Shown here: in pieces, positions 27,001-39,200 of the stretch
Layout of the letters: each line of letters opens with the position of its first letter
Position numbering within the stretch: position 1 is the first letter of the stretch
Assembly: GCF_037038585.1 (NCBI RefSeq)
Contig: NC_092524.1
Coordinates: 69,216,552-69,280,551, forward strand
Source of the DNA: Patagioenas fasciata
Taxonomy: Eukaryota; Chordata; Aves; Columbiformes; Columbidae
Direction of reading: 5' to 3'
DNA length: 64,000 nucleotides
Translations under genes and position numbers: made by a program
The notes under the pieces: model-generated
Seen by the model: the letters and a program-made list of their open reading frames with translations, nothing else
Told to the model about the DNA's origin: nothing
The model's database searches: none

Positions 27001-27375
27001 AAGGCCAACGACAGCCCGCACCCCGCTCAAGTTATCTGTTTGCATTTAACACTCACCATTTATTTCAATATTTCAAAACTCCTAAATGTCACAGTCTAAT
27101 TTGATAACTGGAGCTTTTGTTTTCTGGGGAAGGATAATTTGAGAGTCACACCCAAGATAATGGGACGTAATTACCAGCACCATGGGTGGCAGAAGGGCTA
27201 ATTAGCAAGCACAGCGTACCTTGTAGCCTCCCCAGACGTACATGCAGTGCCCGTCGGTGACGGCCACGTGCCCGCTGCGCTCGGCAGGGCTGTCGTTCTC
27301 CAGCTGCTCGAACGCGTCCTCGGCCGGAGCCGGGAGCTCCTCATCCGCCTGCAGCTCTTCGTTGTCGTCGGCCAT
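18076..27375 (-). CDS. KLHDC2: KLHDC2, kelch-domain CRL2 substrate receptor for C-terminal glycine degrons, complete
   Basis: KLHDC2 is the receptor of a Cullin2-ElonginB/C-RBX1 ligase that binds proteins ending in Gly-Gly or Gly and marks them for degradation. Thirteen coding exons (minus, in order): 27220-27375, 26325-26404, 25660-25777, 24209-24324, 21960-22041, 21784-21867, 21085-21165, 20917-20975, 20498-20607, 19987-20059, 19184-19271, 18550-18602, 18076-18199. They join in frame to 407 residues (human 406). Six kelch GG doublets mark six propeller blades: YVWGGYK, YLFGGHH, IFFGGYG, FVFGGRY, LFLFGGF, VIVFGGC. The VHL-box follows: BC-box SLVRLCLEAVI (364-374) and cullin box LPKHLLHSV (387-395). 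The C-terminus NNTSGS ends Gly-Ser, as in human. The start ATG (MADDNEE) has a strong context, G at -3 and G at +4. Convergent with NEMF and tandem with KLHDC1. Confidence 0.97.
18354..18502. repeat. Three tandem copies of a 48-51-bp unit
   Basis: The array lies in the last KLHDC2 intron, 48 bp below the exon 18550-18602. Each copy has the pattern AATATTTT...TATTTTAAGAAC...AGGTCTGG.GGT. Copies 2 and 3 are nearly identical and copy 1 is more diverged. In one + frame it gives a repeated KNIRNRSGG peptide, which I regard as accidental. Confidence 0.85.
21585..21650 (-). mobile_element. Probable CR1 fragment, - orientation
   Basis: A short stretch with GGGTTGGAAGGGACACTCAA resembling the reversed 3' end of CR1, in KLHDC2 intron 6. 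It is too short and decayed for certainty. Confidence 0.4.
22627..22641 (+). repeat. Poly-T run
   Basis: A homopolymer T tract of about 14 bp in KLHDC2 intron 4. No target-site duplication or recognisable retroposon is attached to it. Confidence 0.7.
23035..23335 (+). mobile_element. CR1 retroposon 3' fragment, + orientation
   Basis: About 300 bp in KLHDC2 intron 4, opposite in orientation to the gene. CR1 landmarks in order are GCAACGGGCACAGACTGAAA, TGGCTGCCCAGAGCGGGTG, TGGAGTCTCCTTCTCTGAGA, ATTCAAACCCGCCTGGACC and a terminal GGGATTCTG. Confidence 0.85.
23336..24208. other. KLHDC2 intron 4, GC-rich stretch without gene
   Basis: Between the CR1 copy and exon 24209-24324 there is no recognisable element. 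A long + strand open frame (23149-24042) crosses from the CR1 into this stretch. Its product shows no family motif and it lies antisense inside an intron, so I leave it uncalled. Confidence 0.5.
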
Positions 27376-28497
27376 GGCGGTGCAGCACACAGAGCAACGC
27401 AGCGGGGAGCTTGGGAACCACCGCAGGAAAAAAGAAAGAGAAACTACACTCTGTTTCTTTCACAAGGATGTTTCAGCGGAAGAAGTTATCCCGTCAGTTA
27501 GGAAAGTTTCAGATAGGGGCTCCTCAGCTGTGTGTGATTTCTAATTATTTCACTTGCCAATTTAAGCCAAGGAATAAATTTGAAAGCTTCGCCTACAGTG
27601 TGGTTTTCACAAAAGTGAAAACTCCTGCAGCTTTTCAGATAAGTCCCTTTGGGCTGCCTGAGCCAAGTCACCCACAAAACTTCCCATAGCTGTTAAACAC
27701 AGGACATGTTACCTACGCTAAAAACAACCCACAAAACAGAACCCCCTGCCCCAAATCCTGCTGGCATGGAAAAGCCAAACCCCAGTGTGTCCTGGAAAGA
27801 CAACAGCCCAGAGCTACTGAGTGCTGTGTGGTTTGGGGTAGATCTCTGGTACGCGAGGAGCGTGGGGCTGGCACTGGGGTCACTGGTAATTCAAAGCCCC
27901 AATGGTGGGAGGAACTGATCCAGGAGGAGAGGCTGAAGTCAGCCCGGCCAGGTCGTGCTGGACACTGCCCAGAATACAGGAAAAAACGAAGCCACCTTCC
28001 ACTTTGGAGCTGCTCCCAAGTCCCCTTCTGCTTTAGCTCTCCTACAGTTATGGGAAGAAACTGTCACCACACAAAGATTTGAAGACACAGATCAAAAAGT
28101 CAGGGAAGCTGGGCACTCCAAGCGGTGGTTTTGTGCAACCAGGCGAAGCAACAGGAGTGAAAAGGACCTTAATGGGACCGTCAGACCCTATGCTCACACC
28201 AGATCCCGGCACCTACCCCTCACCTGGCAGATTTTGGCTTAATTTGCATCACTCCAATGACAGAGACACCACATCATGCTCAGCAGTCTATTTTTGCCCT
28301 TTAACTATGCTTTAAACTAGAAAGCCCTACTCACATCGCAGTGAGATCAAGTTAACCAGGTTTTTACCGACCTCTCCGCAATGAGAAGCATTTTTGTTTC
28401 AATTTTTTTAAACAAGCTAAGACACACTGCACAACTATCCCCCTTTTAGCCACTTTTCAGTCCTGTAGTGAAACACTGGACTCTGCAATTCCCAGTT

Positions 28498-28641
28498 CTC
28501 CAGGGCAGTGCTGGAGTCACCATCCCTGGAGGGGCTGAAAATACATGGAGATCAGGTTCCCAGGGACACAGGTTAGTGGGTTATGGTTGGACTCCATGAT
28601 CCTGAGGGTTTTTTTCACCCAAAACGATCCTGTGACTCTAC
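28498..28641 (+). mobile_element. CR1 retroposon 3' fragment, + orientation
   Basis: About 144 bp between the KLHDC2 start-codon exon and the CpG island. The landmarks GGGCAGTGCTGGAGTCACCA and GATCCTGAGGGTTTTTTTCA, and the ending GATCCTGTGACTCTACAG, are those of the CR1 3' end. Confidence 0.8.
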
Positions 28642-29165
28642 AGCCCTGTCCCTGCTGCCCACAGGACACCCCGGCCGCCCAGACGCGCGATAAACCTCAC
28701 CTGTCGCGACATCCCCCAACCCAGGGCCGCAACCCGCCCTCCCCAGGCCCGTTAACAACCGCCCGGCTCTTCCCGCTTTCCCTCCAGGCTTCATCCCCCG
28801 CTCCCCCCGGCGCCTCAGCCCCCGCACCCGCGCTGCAGAGCCCCATCCCCGGTCCTACCGCGGGGCTCGGGCTGGTCCGCACCGCCGCCCCCGCTCCTGC
28901 TCCTGCTCACCTCAGCGGAGCCGCGCAGCGACAACATCCGCGGGCGGGCGGCGCTTCCGCCGGCGCCGCGCAGGCGCGTCCCGCCCCGCCGGGCCGGGAG
29001 GGAGCGGGGAGCGGGGAGCGGGGAGCGGGCAGGACAACCGCGATCCCCGCCCCGGGAGTTGCCGGAGCTCACAGAGCTTGAGCCCTGCGGGGACCCTGCG
29101 CCGTGTCCGCGGGACGGGGCCGCCGGTCCGGGAGGGAAAATGGCGGCGGTGCCGCCTCGCCCCCC
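28642..29165 (-). promoter_or_regulatory. KLHDC2: CpG island, probable KLHDC2 promoter with non-coding first exon
   Basis: The sequence is very GC- and CpG-rich, unlike its surroundings. On the minus strand it contains GCTGAG followed by a good donor GTGAGC (exon edge at 28911). A candidate acceptor (CCCAAG, exon edge 27409) lies 34 nt before the KLHDC2 start codon behind a T/C-rich tract. I infer a non-coding first exon here spliced to the ATG exon 1.5 kb away. A YY1-like AAAATGGCGGC lies at 29137-29147. The alternative is that transcription starts directly upstream of 27375, since that exon is itself moderately CpG-rich. Confidence 0.6.
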
Positions 29166-30263
29166 TCAGCAAACGGGGGGACCAACATCTCGGGTAATTT
29201 GTGAAGAGAAAAACGCTGTTAACTAGGCCATCACAATTCCTCAGTTAAACAAAACCCTCAGTTAGATAACGCCCAGCACTCCTCGGTTAAATAAAGCCAC
29301 CAAAACGCTTAAGTTTACCACATCTAAAATTACAGCTCTGCTACAAAACCCAGTCACAAATCCGGCCTTTTTGAGGTAACTTTGCTCCAAAACCCCTTTC
29401 CCCGGTTAAGTAACTTCAGCAGATTATAAGAACATCAACAACTAGTCAAAATGGGTCTTGATTGAACTCTATAAAATTTTAATGACTGTGCTCCTGTTAA
29501 CTAAATCTTTGGAACAGAAAAATAGCCAAGTACTACATAGCCTCTTTTTAAACAATAAATAAGCATTTTTTTTTAAACAAGAATTAAATATAAACTTTAC
29601 ACATCCAAAATACAATATACAACCTATTTCAAAAAGGACTCATTGATTACAGAACCATAGTAAAACCGTATTAGGAACTGTCAGCTTTCCTATACAAAGG
29701 GTAACGCTGCTCACGGCTGCTTTTTCCTCAAGTTCCTGGGTTAATGTATTGATTTTCCTACTTTGAGTAAGAGTTCTGGCTCCATCACTTGGCTAGACAG
29801 TAGAATCAAATAATCAGATTGGGTGGTGTTAGCAAATTATTTACCCTTCTCAAGCCTGACAAGTGTGAACCTTCCAGAGATACCGGTGTGGAAGTCATTT
29901 TGCATTTTCAGAAAGGCCGATGTGATAAGGCTGTAGGAAGATTTTAGACTCAAGCCACATTTTCTCCAACTGAAAACATTTTGTACCATCTGTCACCTTC
30001 AAAAAAGAACAAGTTGTACGGACCGTCCCATTAAGACCACAACAGCAGAAGTTAACAATATATACAAATGAAGTTTTATCAGTTTTCTAGAATGCCGAAA
30101 ACAAAAGAGACTCCCATAGAAAGGATTTCTTTGTTCTCAAACTTCACTTAGAAACTCAGCTTAACATACAGTTGTTCTGTAGCATTAGTAAAGTTCACTA
30201 ACAAAACACTTTGCTTGTACGCTGTAAATAAAGCCAAGTGTTCAAGAGTTTCGCTGCCGTTGC
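29166..30263 (-). other. KLHDC1 3' UTR and KLHDC1-KLHDC2 spacer
   Basis: AT-rich with no coding frame. The part next to 30263 should be the KLHDC1 3' UTR. I see no minus-strand AATAAA; the variant ATTAAA at 29478-29483 is the best poly(A) candidate. Several loosely spaced GTTAA-type words occur between 29217 and 29500. Confidence 0.55.
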
Positions 30264-33200
30264 TCATGTGGAATTCAGTTGGCTTTGTCTTTCCGTTTCA
30301 GCTTTCTTCTCTTGCCGGTGGTTCACTGCAGCCCAGAAGGTTATTTTTTTCAGCACCTGCTCCAAAAGTTTGGATGGCAAACACGGTATTTGGTTCTCCA
30401 GGAGAGCGGCGTTTTTGCCAATGCAGTCAAGACACAACCTGAAGGAGGAGGTAAAAAATAAAGACAAATGAAGTAAATGGTCTATAAGCTGAAGACGTGA
30501 GTGTACGGGCACAGTGTTGTCATGATTTACACTGGACTCGTGGTGCCAATAAGCTCGACTCACCTGAGGAGTGAATAAGGTTGAGTCTGAAATATTAACA
30601 AATCGCTGCAGTGACCCTGATCGACAGAAGAAAAACAACCAAAATTAACATGACAAAGAGCTTCTCTCAGAAATACTGCTACTTTCTAGATTAAGGCAGC
30701 ATTTATTACCACACGCACAATTTAAAACTGAGAATAGTTAATAATTATTTATAAGTAATCTGAATAAATTCCTTTTTATGAGCAAGAAAAAACCCTCATC
30801 AATTATTTCCCAAGATCACCTAAGGTCACATCTCCCAACACCATACATGAATGAACCCAATTGTATCAACTGTATTTTATTTCACTTTTAATTATTATAG
30901 TGCCAGGGTTTCATGATTCAGTTACTGACCGTGTCCATGAAATGCAGGTCATCTTTGCTGCCCCCAAACACCATCACTTCTCCTTCTTTTCCCAGACAGG
31001 CCGTGTGCCACAATCTAGAAATAAGATTATAAACAGAATTAGTGACCAAATCACAACAGGCAGTTGTGTGTTATCAGCAAAACCAATCTCAAAATGACAT
31101 ATTGAAGGGTTTCAGAAAAGCAGCAAGTTTGCTTGCACGTTAACCTCTTCACCTCACACAGACTCTCCTCCACTCTTCATATTCAAGTTTCTTTTCAAAA
31201 GATATTTTTGCTATAAGGATACAAGCTCCTTTTAACTAAAGTGCAAAGGTCACTTTTCCAACCCTGTGATTCCACAGCTTGTGCACAGAGCCTTGAAAGT
31301 CTAATCCTGGCCTCATTACTTACCCAAGGAGAATTATTACCATTTAAAATAAGGTACTTCACAAGTTGCTCTGTGAGCTGCAGGAACAACCAAGCCCGTT
31401 TGCGATCGACCTTCTGTTCACATGAAGGATGGAGAACGAGCACCGAGCACAGCGGTTACCACAGTCTCTCTTTTCTCTTTGGCCATTTCTTTGCACAGAG
31501 TATGTTGGGACTTAATATCTCTGAGCTGCCTATTTATTTCTCAAATATTAATGAAACGGGTTGATGGATTCACAGCACACACGGGCAGGAGGGGCAGCCA
31601 CACCAAGCACAGAGCACAATAATGTAACCCTCACTTCTTAGGAAACCAAGACAAATATTCTTTTAAAAGTCTTTGGAGGTGAAAAATACTACCTTAAAAT
31701 ATGATATGACTAATTGCTTTAACAATGTAAAAGGAGAGAGCAATGTGACTATCCATCTCATGAGAATTCAGCTGAATTATGACATTTCACGCAGAACAAC
31801 ATTTTTCGGTCATTATTTGACTCTTCTGTACTCTAGTTGTATATACTTTATTTATTTTCAAGTGGAAAAGTTTTAGACAAAATAACTATACAAGCAAAGC
31901 TTTAGTCAATAGATTTTTTTAAAAAAAATATTATTTTACATGTTCTACTATTTCTTTAATCCATAACTACAATTGTAACGGCTTTAAGGCTGTGGGGTTT
32001 TCAGTACTGACTCTTACCCTGGAGCTCTGGAACAAATGATCAGTGTTACATTTCCCCTTGGGGTTCCGGGGGAGCATTTTCTGTGTGTCAAGTACTTACA
32101 TCACACCCACCAATTCTGTGCTGTGCACAGGAAAGCACGTGGTATAAAACCAAACCCTGGCTTGTAAAATCGTGCTTTAACAAAGATTCTGCTACTTCAG
32201 CAGCTACACCTTGCTTAGTTTTTTATTATTGGCAGATTTTTCTGCTGGTGTATCAGCAAACATCACAAGATGATCATCACCACAGAGCTCTGGCCCTTTA
32301 CATCCACTTCAAACCAATCCGCGCCACTACAACTTTCATGCAAAAACAATAAATCAACATTCTCGCTTTCTGACTCCATTCACATCAGGAATTATTCACC
32401 GCTCTCCTCAGGCTAAACTGTAATCCCACCTTTTCTCCTCCTCGTACCTGTGCATAGATCTGTGCCTTATCTGCTTTAGGGAAAGTCTGGCCTGGCGGTG
32501 ATGAGCGCGGGACTCTGGGGAGCCTTTCCTGCCTTCACTTGTTGCCATCCTAGCTCGCAACCTGAGGCTTTTTTGTCTACAGACTGCCAGAGTTTATTGT
32601 CCTCTCCCAGCTGCTCTAACTTAGCACCTAAACATTCTAACAAAGCACGTTATTCAAGTCATACAGATGCTGGATTGATGGCACCACAGCTCTTCTAACT
32701 ACAACAACAATTACATGGGCATGAAAACAGCGGGAAGGGAGAGGTTAAGCAGGCAATTTGTTCTGTTTGAATGCGGCATGCAGTACAACTGGTGGGCAGA
32801 AAGAAGAAAAATAGCGTCTACCAATACACAATCACAGAATAACCTGGAAGACAATTTTTTAGAAATTACAAAAAATGCAGGAAATTATTCTTTACAGAAT
32901 TTAAGGAGAGAATCGATTTTGCAGAGCGTCAGGAAAATACACTAATGCATGTGTGATATAGCATATAATATTATAAAACAGAAATAAGCACACATATATA
33001 TTCTTGCCAGAGCATTTTAAGTCCTGCTGTAAAGTCGTATTAGCGATAGAACTGACTTAAAGCTTTTTCAGCTGCAGAAATACTGCAGTAATCCTGTGTG
33101 AGCACAATTATGCTACAACTAAGTACTTAACACTTAAACTCATTCAATATTTACACAGGCTTTTGGTCCGGCTCCGTTTACCCACGTTTCCAGGTCTTCC

Positions 33201-36200
33201 TGAAAAAGCTTACTGAAATGTGTGTGTATATACATATATATATATATATTTTGTTGTTGTTGTTAAGGGAGGGAGGTGTTTTAGGTCAATGAAAGCCAAG
33301 CAGGCTGCATCTTCAGATGGTGGAGAACAACTGTAAGATATTTGGACTTGAGGGACCTCTGAGACTCTTAGCAGCAAAAATCTGTCTTTATAGGAGGGCC
33401 TGGGCTGCATGTGCAGCAAATTTCTCAGTGTCACCCTCAGGAACCCTCTTTGGCGCAGGTTCCAAACATCCAGCTCTACCACCATCTCAGGCACAAACCT
33501 TAGTCCAGCTTAAGTGCAGAGTAAAGCTGAGCTGCAGCTCCCTAGGCTGGAGTTAAAGCCCTTCCTGATCCTTTTTCACGATGCACCAGTAAAAATAATT
33601 ACACAAGGCGAGGCAGCTCGCTTCAGCAGGGAACTTTTATGAGAACCTCCATGTAAGGAACATGAAGACAAACGTGATCTTTGACTGCTAATTGTCATTT
33701 AAGGCAGTTCCTTCATGTATCAGTTCACTGATTGCAAAAGGAAAATACTCTGTGAAGTCTATTTGGACTTGAAAGAGTTTGAAACTTAAGATGGCAGAAA
33801 ATTTGGTCTAATGCTGCTGTTATATTTAACGAGCCACCCTAGAATAGGATAAAACAGGAAGAAAATTAATTGAGGTGCAGATATTTCAGTAATAGCAACC
33901 AGAACATAAGGCAGGAAGCAGGCAAGTGCCAGACCAGAATTGGACACTACGCGAAAACTATCTACGGCAAATCAATAGCGTTTACATTATAAATACAGAG
34001 AATGCTTCAAACACTGTTTAAAAATTGAAATAAGTCTGTGCTCTGATACAGCAAGCGCCTGTTTTCAATGGCACCTTCTGGTTCAGAACATGAAACTTGA
34101 AATAATCTTGTATTTTTTTATAGTCTTAAGCTAGAGAGGGAAGGGGAACAGAGCCTGAAGAGAGCAGTTGTTGCCAGTACGAATAACACATGTCCTAGAA
34201 CTTGGTCCTTTTTAGTTGGCAGTTAAGTCCTCAAAATAACAAAACTCCAGAGTCACTTAATGTGCTGTTCAGTACTAAATTCAGATTTGCAAAACCGTGA
34301 TCACAATTAGGTGCTTCTGCTCAGGTAAAAACCCAGCCAAACAAGGTCTTTTATAATACTGTTGAAGTCTGAAAGGTCCATCAACATTTTCATGGTTGTC
34401 TCCTCTGTATTTCTAATAATGTATCCACATTAATAAACTTCTATTATTCTCATAGGTTATTAATTCCTTGAAAGTTACATTTTCTTATATAAAAGCAATT
34501 TGGCTGTAGAAGAGCAGGTTAGTGGGACACCCAGATCCTTCAGCACAAAAAGATCTTTTAATGCAAGCGTCAGCTATAACAAATATAGAAAGTAATAATG
34601 CTGTATCAGGTATGAAGGAATGTAAGTTAGTAAAGCAAACTATTAAATACTGCATTAATTTTCTAAAAAAAAAATCTTATAATGTAGTTTAAAAATACTG
34701 ATTAATAATTTAAAATCACTTAATTTTTTAAAATGCCTAAATTTCAGCAAACAGGAGCTATTTTGTGTACCTAGGCCTACTCTTGGGCAAATGGGTGAGT
34801 TGTTTCCAGCCATTTGTTGTAACGCTGTGAATCCAGCCATCACCTGCAATAGAAGAACACACATCAGTACACACACACAGAACACACATCAGTACTTGTT
34901 CTTGGGACAAAGTCTCACCTTTTTTATTTAGAAAAAAAGCTCTGTGCTCTAAGAGCACATTCTAGTAAGATAACGGTCATGTCATTGCTACATTAAGTTG
35001 CATCTCGTCAGCCTGCGTAATGTAACTTCACCATTCAGCCACAGAAAGTTGACCACATTAAAATGTGGAATTAAAATACACTTATTTCTTTCTTTTGCAT
35101 ATATTGAGAAAAATCTCACCCCCCCAGTAGAATACATCTGTCACACTCTAAATATTTTCCACTAATTTCACATCTTTTCATGAAAATAAGTTGCCTTTTC
35201 TAGAAAAGAAACTCGGTATAAGACTATCCTGCTTCCTAGTTAGCATTTTGTAGCTGTGATTTGCTATTAATCCAAAAATCCACATTATATTGGCATTATT
35301 ATTTGCATCTTCTTCCTGCACCCTTGTCCATATTGAAACGCATGAGACTCTTGCCTTTATTCTTGCAGATGATAGCTTGAAGATTTATTATCATACATTT
35401 ACACTGTACTATAAAATGTGCTCTTATATTTTAATAAAAACAATAAGATATCTAGAGAAATATTCAAGCAGCATGAAAATTTTGTAACGAGATTTAGGTC
35501 TAAGTAGTTTGAGAAAGACAAGTGTGCATGCTCCACGACGTTAGCACTGAAGTGTACTATAGAATTATAATCTCTGTATTACTTACTCAGAGGGACATTA
35601 TCAGAACTTAGTCCACCAAAAAGGAAAAGTCTGTCATCTCCTATGGGAGTCAATGTGTGCCAGGATCGATCTTTCGGTTTCTCTCCGCTGATATTAATCC
35701 TTGGTGAAACAAATAAACAAAAACAATTTGTCAAAGAATGCTGAAAATTAAGCTGCCAGAAAATGTAACAGTTAATTTGCTTTGTCCTAGAACAAGCTTG
35801 GATGTTTTCCCAGTGAAAACGCTGCACTTACACAACTTGAATTCACTTTGGAGCAGTGATCAAATCTAAGCAAAGTAATTCCTGGCAGTAACTGTTCTCT
35901 GAACAATCAATTATGTAAATACCGAACCAGTTGAAGGCACTGGGGACAGCAAAGAACGGACTGTAAATTCAAATAAACTGTACAGAATGTGTATGTAAAC
36001 AGACTCTGTTATCTGAGATAAAACAGAATGAATCCTGAGGGGCTACAGTCTCTCTGCTCCCAGGAAAATGATCTTCAATGGCACAGGGATCGTGGCTTTA
36101 CCTTTTATCCAAAAGTTATTATCTCTTCAACCATTGTGCCTTTTAACACCTTGAGATACACTTCAATAAAAAATTGAGTTCCTAAGTGCGTAACAGCTGC

Positions 36201-39200
36201 AGGGTTACTATTCCAAAAATCGGCTTGTGTTACAAAAATGAGAGTTTTCTTCCAGATTTTATCTCTGGATTTCATTTTAGCTGCACAGTTAGATATGCTT
36301 GAGATGAGAATGTGAACAGCAAGAACCTGAACATAAGGGATTATCTATAGTGGCTGTTTCAGGAGGATCCCAAGAGAAGGGACCTCCAGAGGGCACCAGC
36401 CCACCTACTATCCTGGTACTAACTCAGCAAAGAGGCAACTTCTCTTGTAAAGCCCTTAACCACACAGAATCCAGGACACCACACAGCCGGTACATCCTCC
36501 TTTTGGAAAGACGATGCAAAAAGCAGGTGCAAACACCTGTAAACTCTCTTGCAGGGTCAGATCTTAGTTGGAGACTGTCCAGAGTGGGTGAGAAAGGAAT
36601 GGCCAGTCCAGGTAGGCTGGAACTCTAATAAAGTTACTTTTTTCCCCCTCCGCTTCGCTAAAGTGAGCACAGATGTGCTCAACCTGCAATATGCAGAGTG
36701 CAGAGACAGTCCCCTGCATTTCCTTTCTAATCAGTGAAGAGAAACAGGTCCTTGAAAAGCACAAGCTGTGATTTACGTTCCACGTCTCCCCTGGCAGCAG
36801 CTGTGTCCGTTTCTCTTCACTGAGCATTCCTGGGGTGAGGAATTCAGGTGGTTCGGTTACGGGAATTTCACCACTGGTGACTGTAGTTCTGCAGCTGGAA
36901 GCAGAGACTGCAGTATCACAGCTCATTAAACAGTGATTGCAAAACCGCCCCGCTAAATTTGGCGCCCAAGTTGAAGCCAAGTCGCAATGTTTGAGTGCGG
37001 AGTAACAACTCTTGTACAAGATGCTTCTAAAATTGGTAGAAGAGGCAGACCGTGCCGAGATAAATGGGCTTTGATGGTTAGAAAAATATACCAGGTACTG
37101 ACGGGTGATAACCTTTCCATCTTTCACACTACTGATACAAGAAGTTGTCACAGTAACAGCAATAACATAACATTGAACATTTTTAATAAGAGGTCAGCGG
37201 AGCTCAGGGAAGGCAAGATAATTCCTGGGTAGTGGTGACCAAAATAAATATTGTGATCTGATATTAGAAGATATTCCTGGATTAATAGGTTAATATTCAT
37301 GCAGGTTTCTTAAGGAATTGCTTGAGTCAAATAAGAAAAAGAATTTGATGTGACTGGTTAATGAGAAGCTTTAAACAAAATCATCACTGCATCTGGAGTT
37401 TTTCTTTTCGGAGAGGATGCCCACTAAGTTAATTTGGATGCAGGACTGTACAGCCCAAGTCCTCTTTGCTGGGAGATCTGGACTTTACGGAACTTTCACA
37501 CACCTGCAGGCAACTTGTCTTGCTCAGCAGCATTCAGCCCCACTGTTTCATCTGTATTAAGTCCTCGAGTCTCCTTTGGGCAATTTCTCTGCAGCTGCAG
37601 AGTGGCCGAGATAATTCTGTTCTCGAGATCAGAAAGGTCACATCCTGCCCAGTTTTTAATTCATGATCAGATCAGAAATTTCAGTAGAAAGGAACCTGAA
37701 GCTACAGCGTAAGGAAAGGTTCCTCACGAGAAACACCAAGAGGAGAAAATAACTCAGCCTGACAGCCAACGAGTCGGAGGGAATTTCCCCACCTGTGAAA
37801 TGCTGGAGTGACTCCAGCGCTTTTTAGAGGCAGCTGGCAGTTGGAAATGGGCTGTCTGATTAGAACGGTTCAAACTATTGCTGGTACTCGAAGGACAGAG
37901 AGTTATTTTCTTTACTTCGCACTCTTAAGGCATAATTTATTGGTCTCAGCAGCATTTCCTTGCTATATAAATTTCAGGTAAAACCAAACCAGCCTGTTTA
38001 TCTACTCTGTCTATTTTACAATGTTTGTGTGTGGAATCACAGGACTCAGGGTTCTTTATATTTGACATGACCCCTATAGATGCCCGATTTCTAATACGGC
38101 CACTACTACTGGTTTTAGGAGACGGACCGTGTAGCCAAAAATAATTTTCCAAACAATCTGTGCAAGGACAGACTGTAAATTGGAATAAAAATTATATTGC
38201 CCTGAAAGACACTGGTTTTTGCTACTCTTATAATTAGAAGATAAAAATCACGCTAAGAGATATTGTAAGTGTGTGCATGCTGGTAGGTGGCCTGGAAATA
38301 CGAGATGGTTTTACCAGAGCAGATAATTAATCAATTGTTTGGAGAAAACATCCTCTAGCCCTAGGAAAGGCCTTTTTTTCCCTCCTGCCAATGGCTCATT
38401 TAAATTCTGCCATCTGTGATAGTCTCCATTGTATTTCTCAGGTTTCCATAAGTCATTTTAGTAAAGGAAGAACAGTGTTCAGGCTTTTGAAGCTTCCTCA
38501 AGTCCAGCCTTTAATTAATTACCGCTCTAGATATGAATTAAGATGAACATTTGACTCCTGCAAGGCGCCACACAGCAGCAGATGCTCTGCAAAGACTCTT
38601 TTTTTTCCTCATCTCTTCAATCTCTTTCTTTAGTCTCTCTTAAATCTCTTGTTTCAGACTCTCAGAGACTCCTTACAGAGGTGCTGGATAGGAGGCTCCT
38701 AAATGTATAATGATCAGAGTCAATACTAAATCACGGGTGTGATTTAGTAGCTCACGTGAGCTGTTCTTGGACCGCAGAAACAACTGAGTATTGGAACAAT
38801 CTTCAGCTTTTTGGAATGGCTCCATTTTCTGTTATCATCCTCAGCCTAAGGATGCATTTGTGTGTATGTACAGAAAAATCAGCCTCTTCTATTCAGGTCA
38901 AGAACAGAAAACACTTTAAAAACGTCAAGATTAGCCTTACATATGGCAAACAAAAGGGGTCACTGGCTGATGAGGACGTGGACAAAACTTTGACACTGAC
39001 ACTTCTCCTTCAGGGCTTGAAGTTCCTCTCATTGACTCGTCATTCAACTGCCACAGGTTTTTTTAAAGGAATATAAAGCAACTGCTTATGCAACAACAAC
39101 AAAGCAAGCAGCTAAAGCAATAATCTGGATAATGAATCCACTCAGAGGTAAAGTTCACAGTCTCAGGGGGACAACGCTATCATTTAGGTAGAGCATTGCT

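Noticed and set aside
28545-29081. 178-codon + strand frame in the KLHDC2 CpG island
   Set aside because: Pro/Ala/Arg-rich composition dictated by CpG-rich DNA, starting in a CR1 tail. No family resemblance.
36564-37151. 195-codon minus-strand frame in KLHDC1 intron 8
   Set aside because: It matches no kelch exon and no known family. The KLHDC1 reading frame is complete without it.
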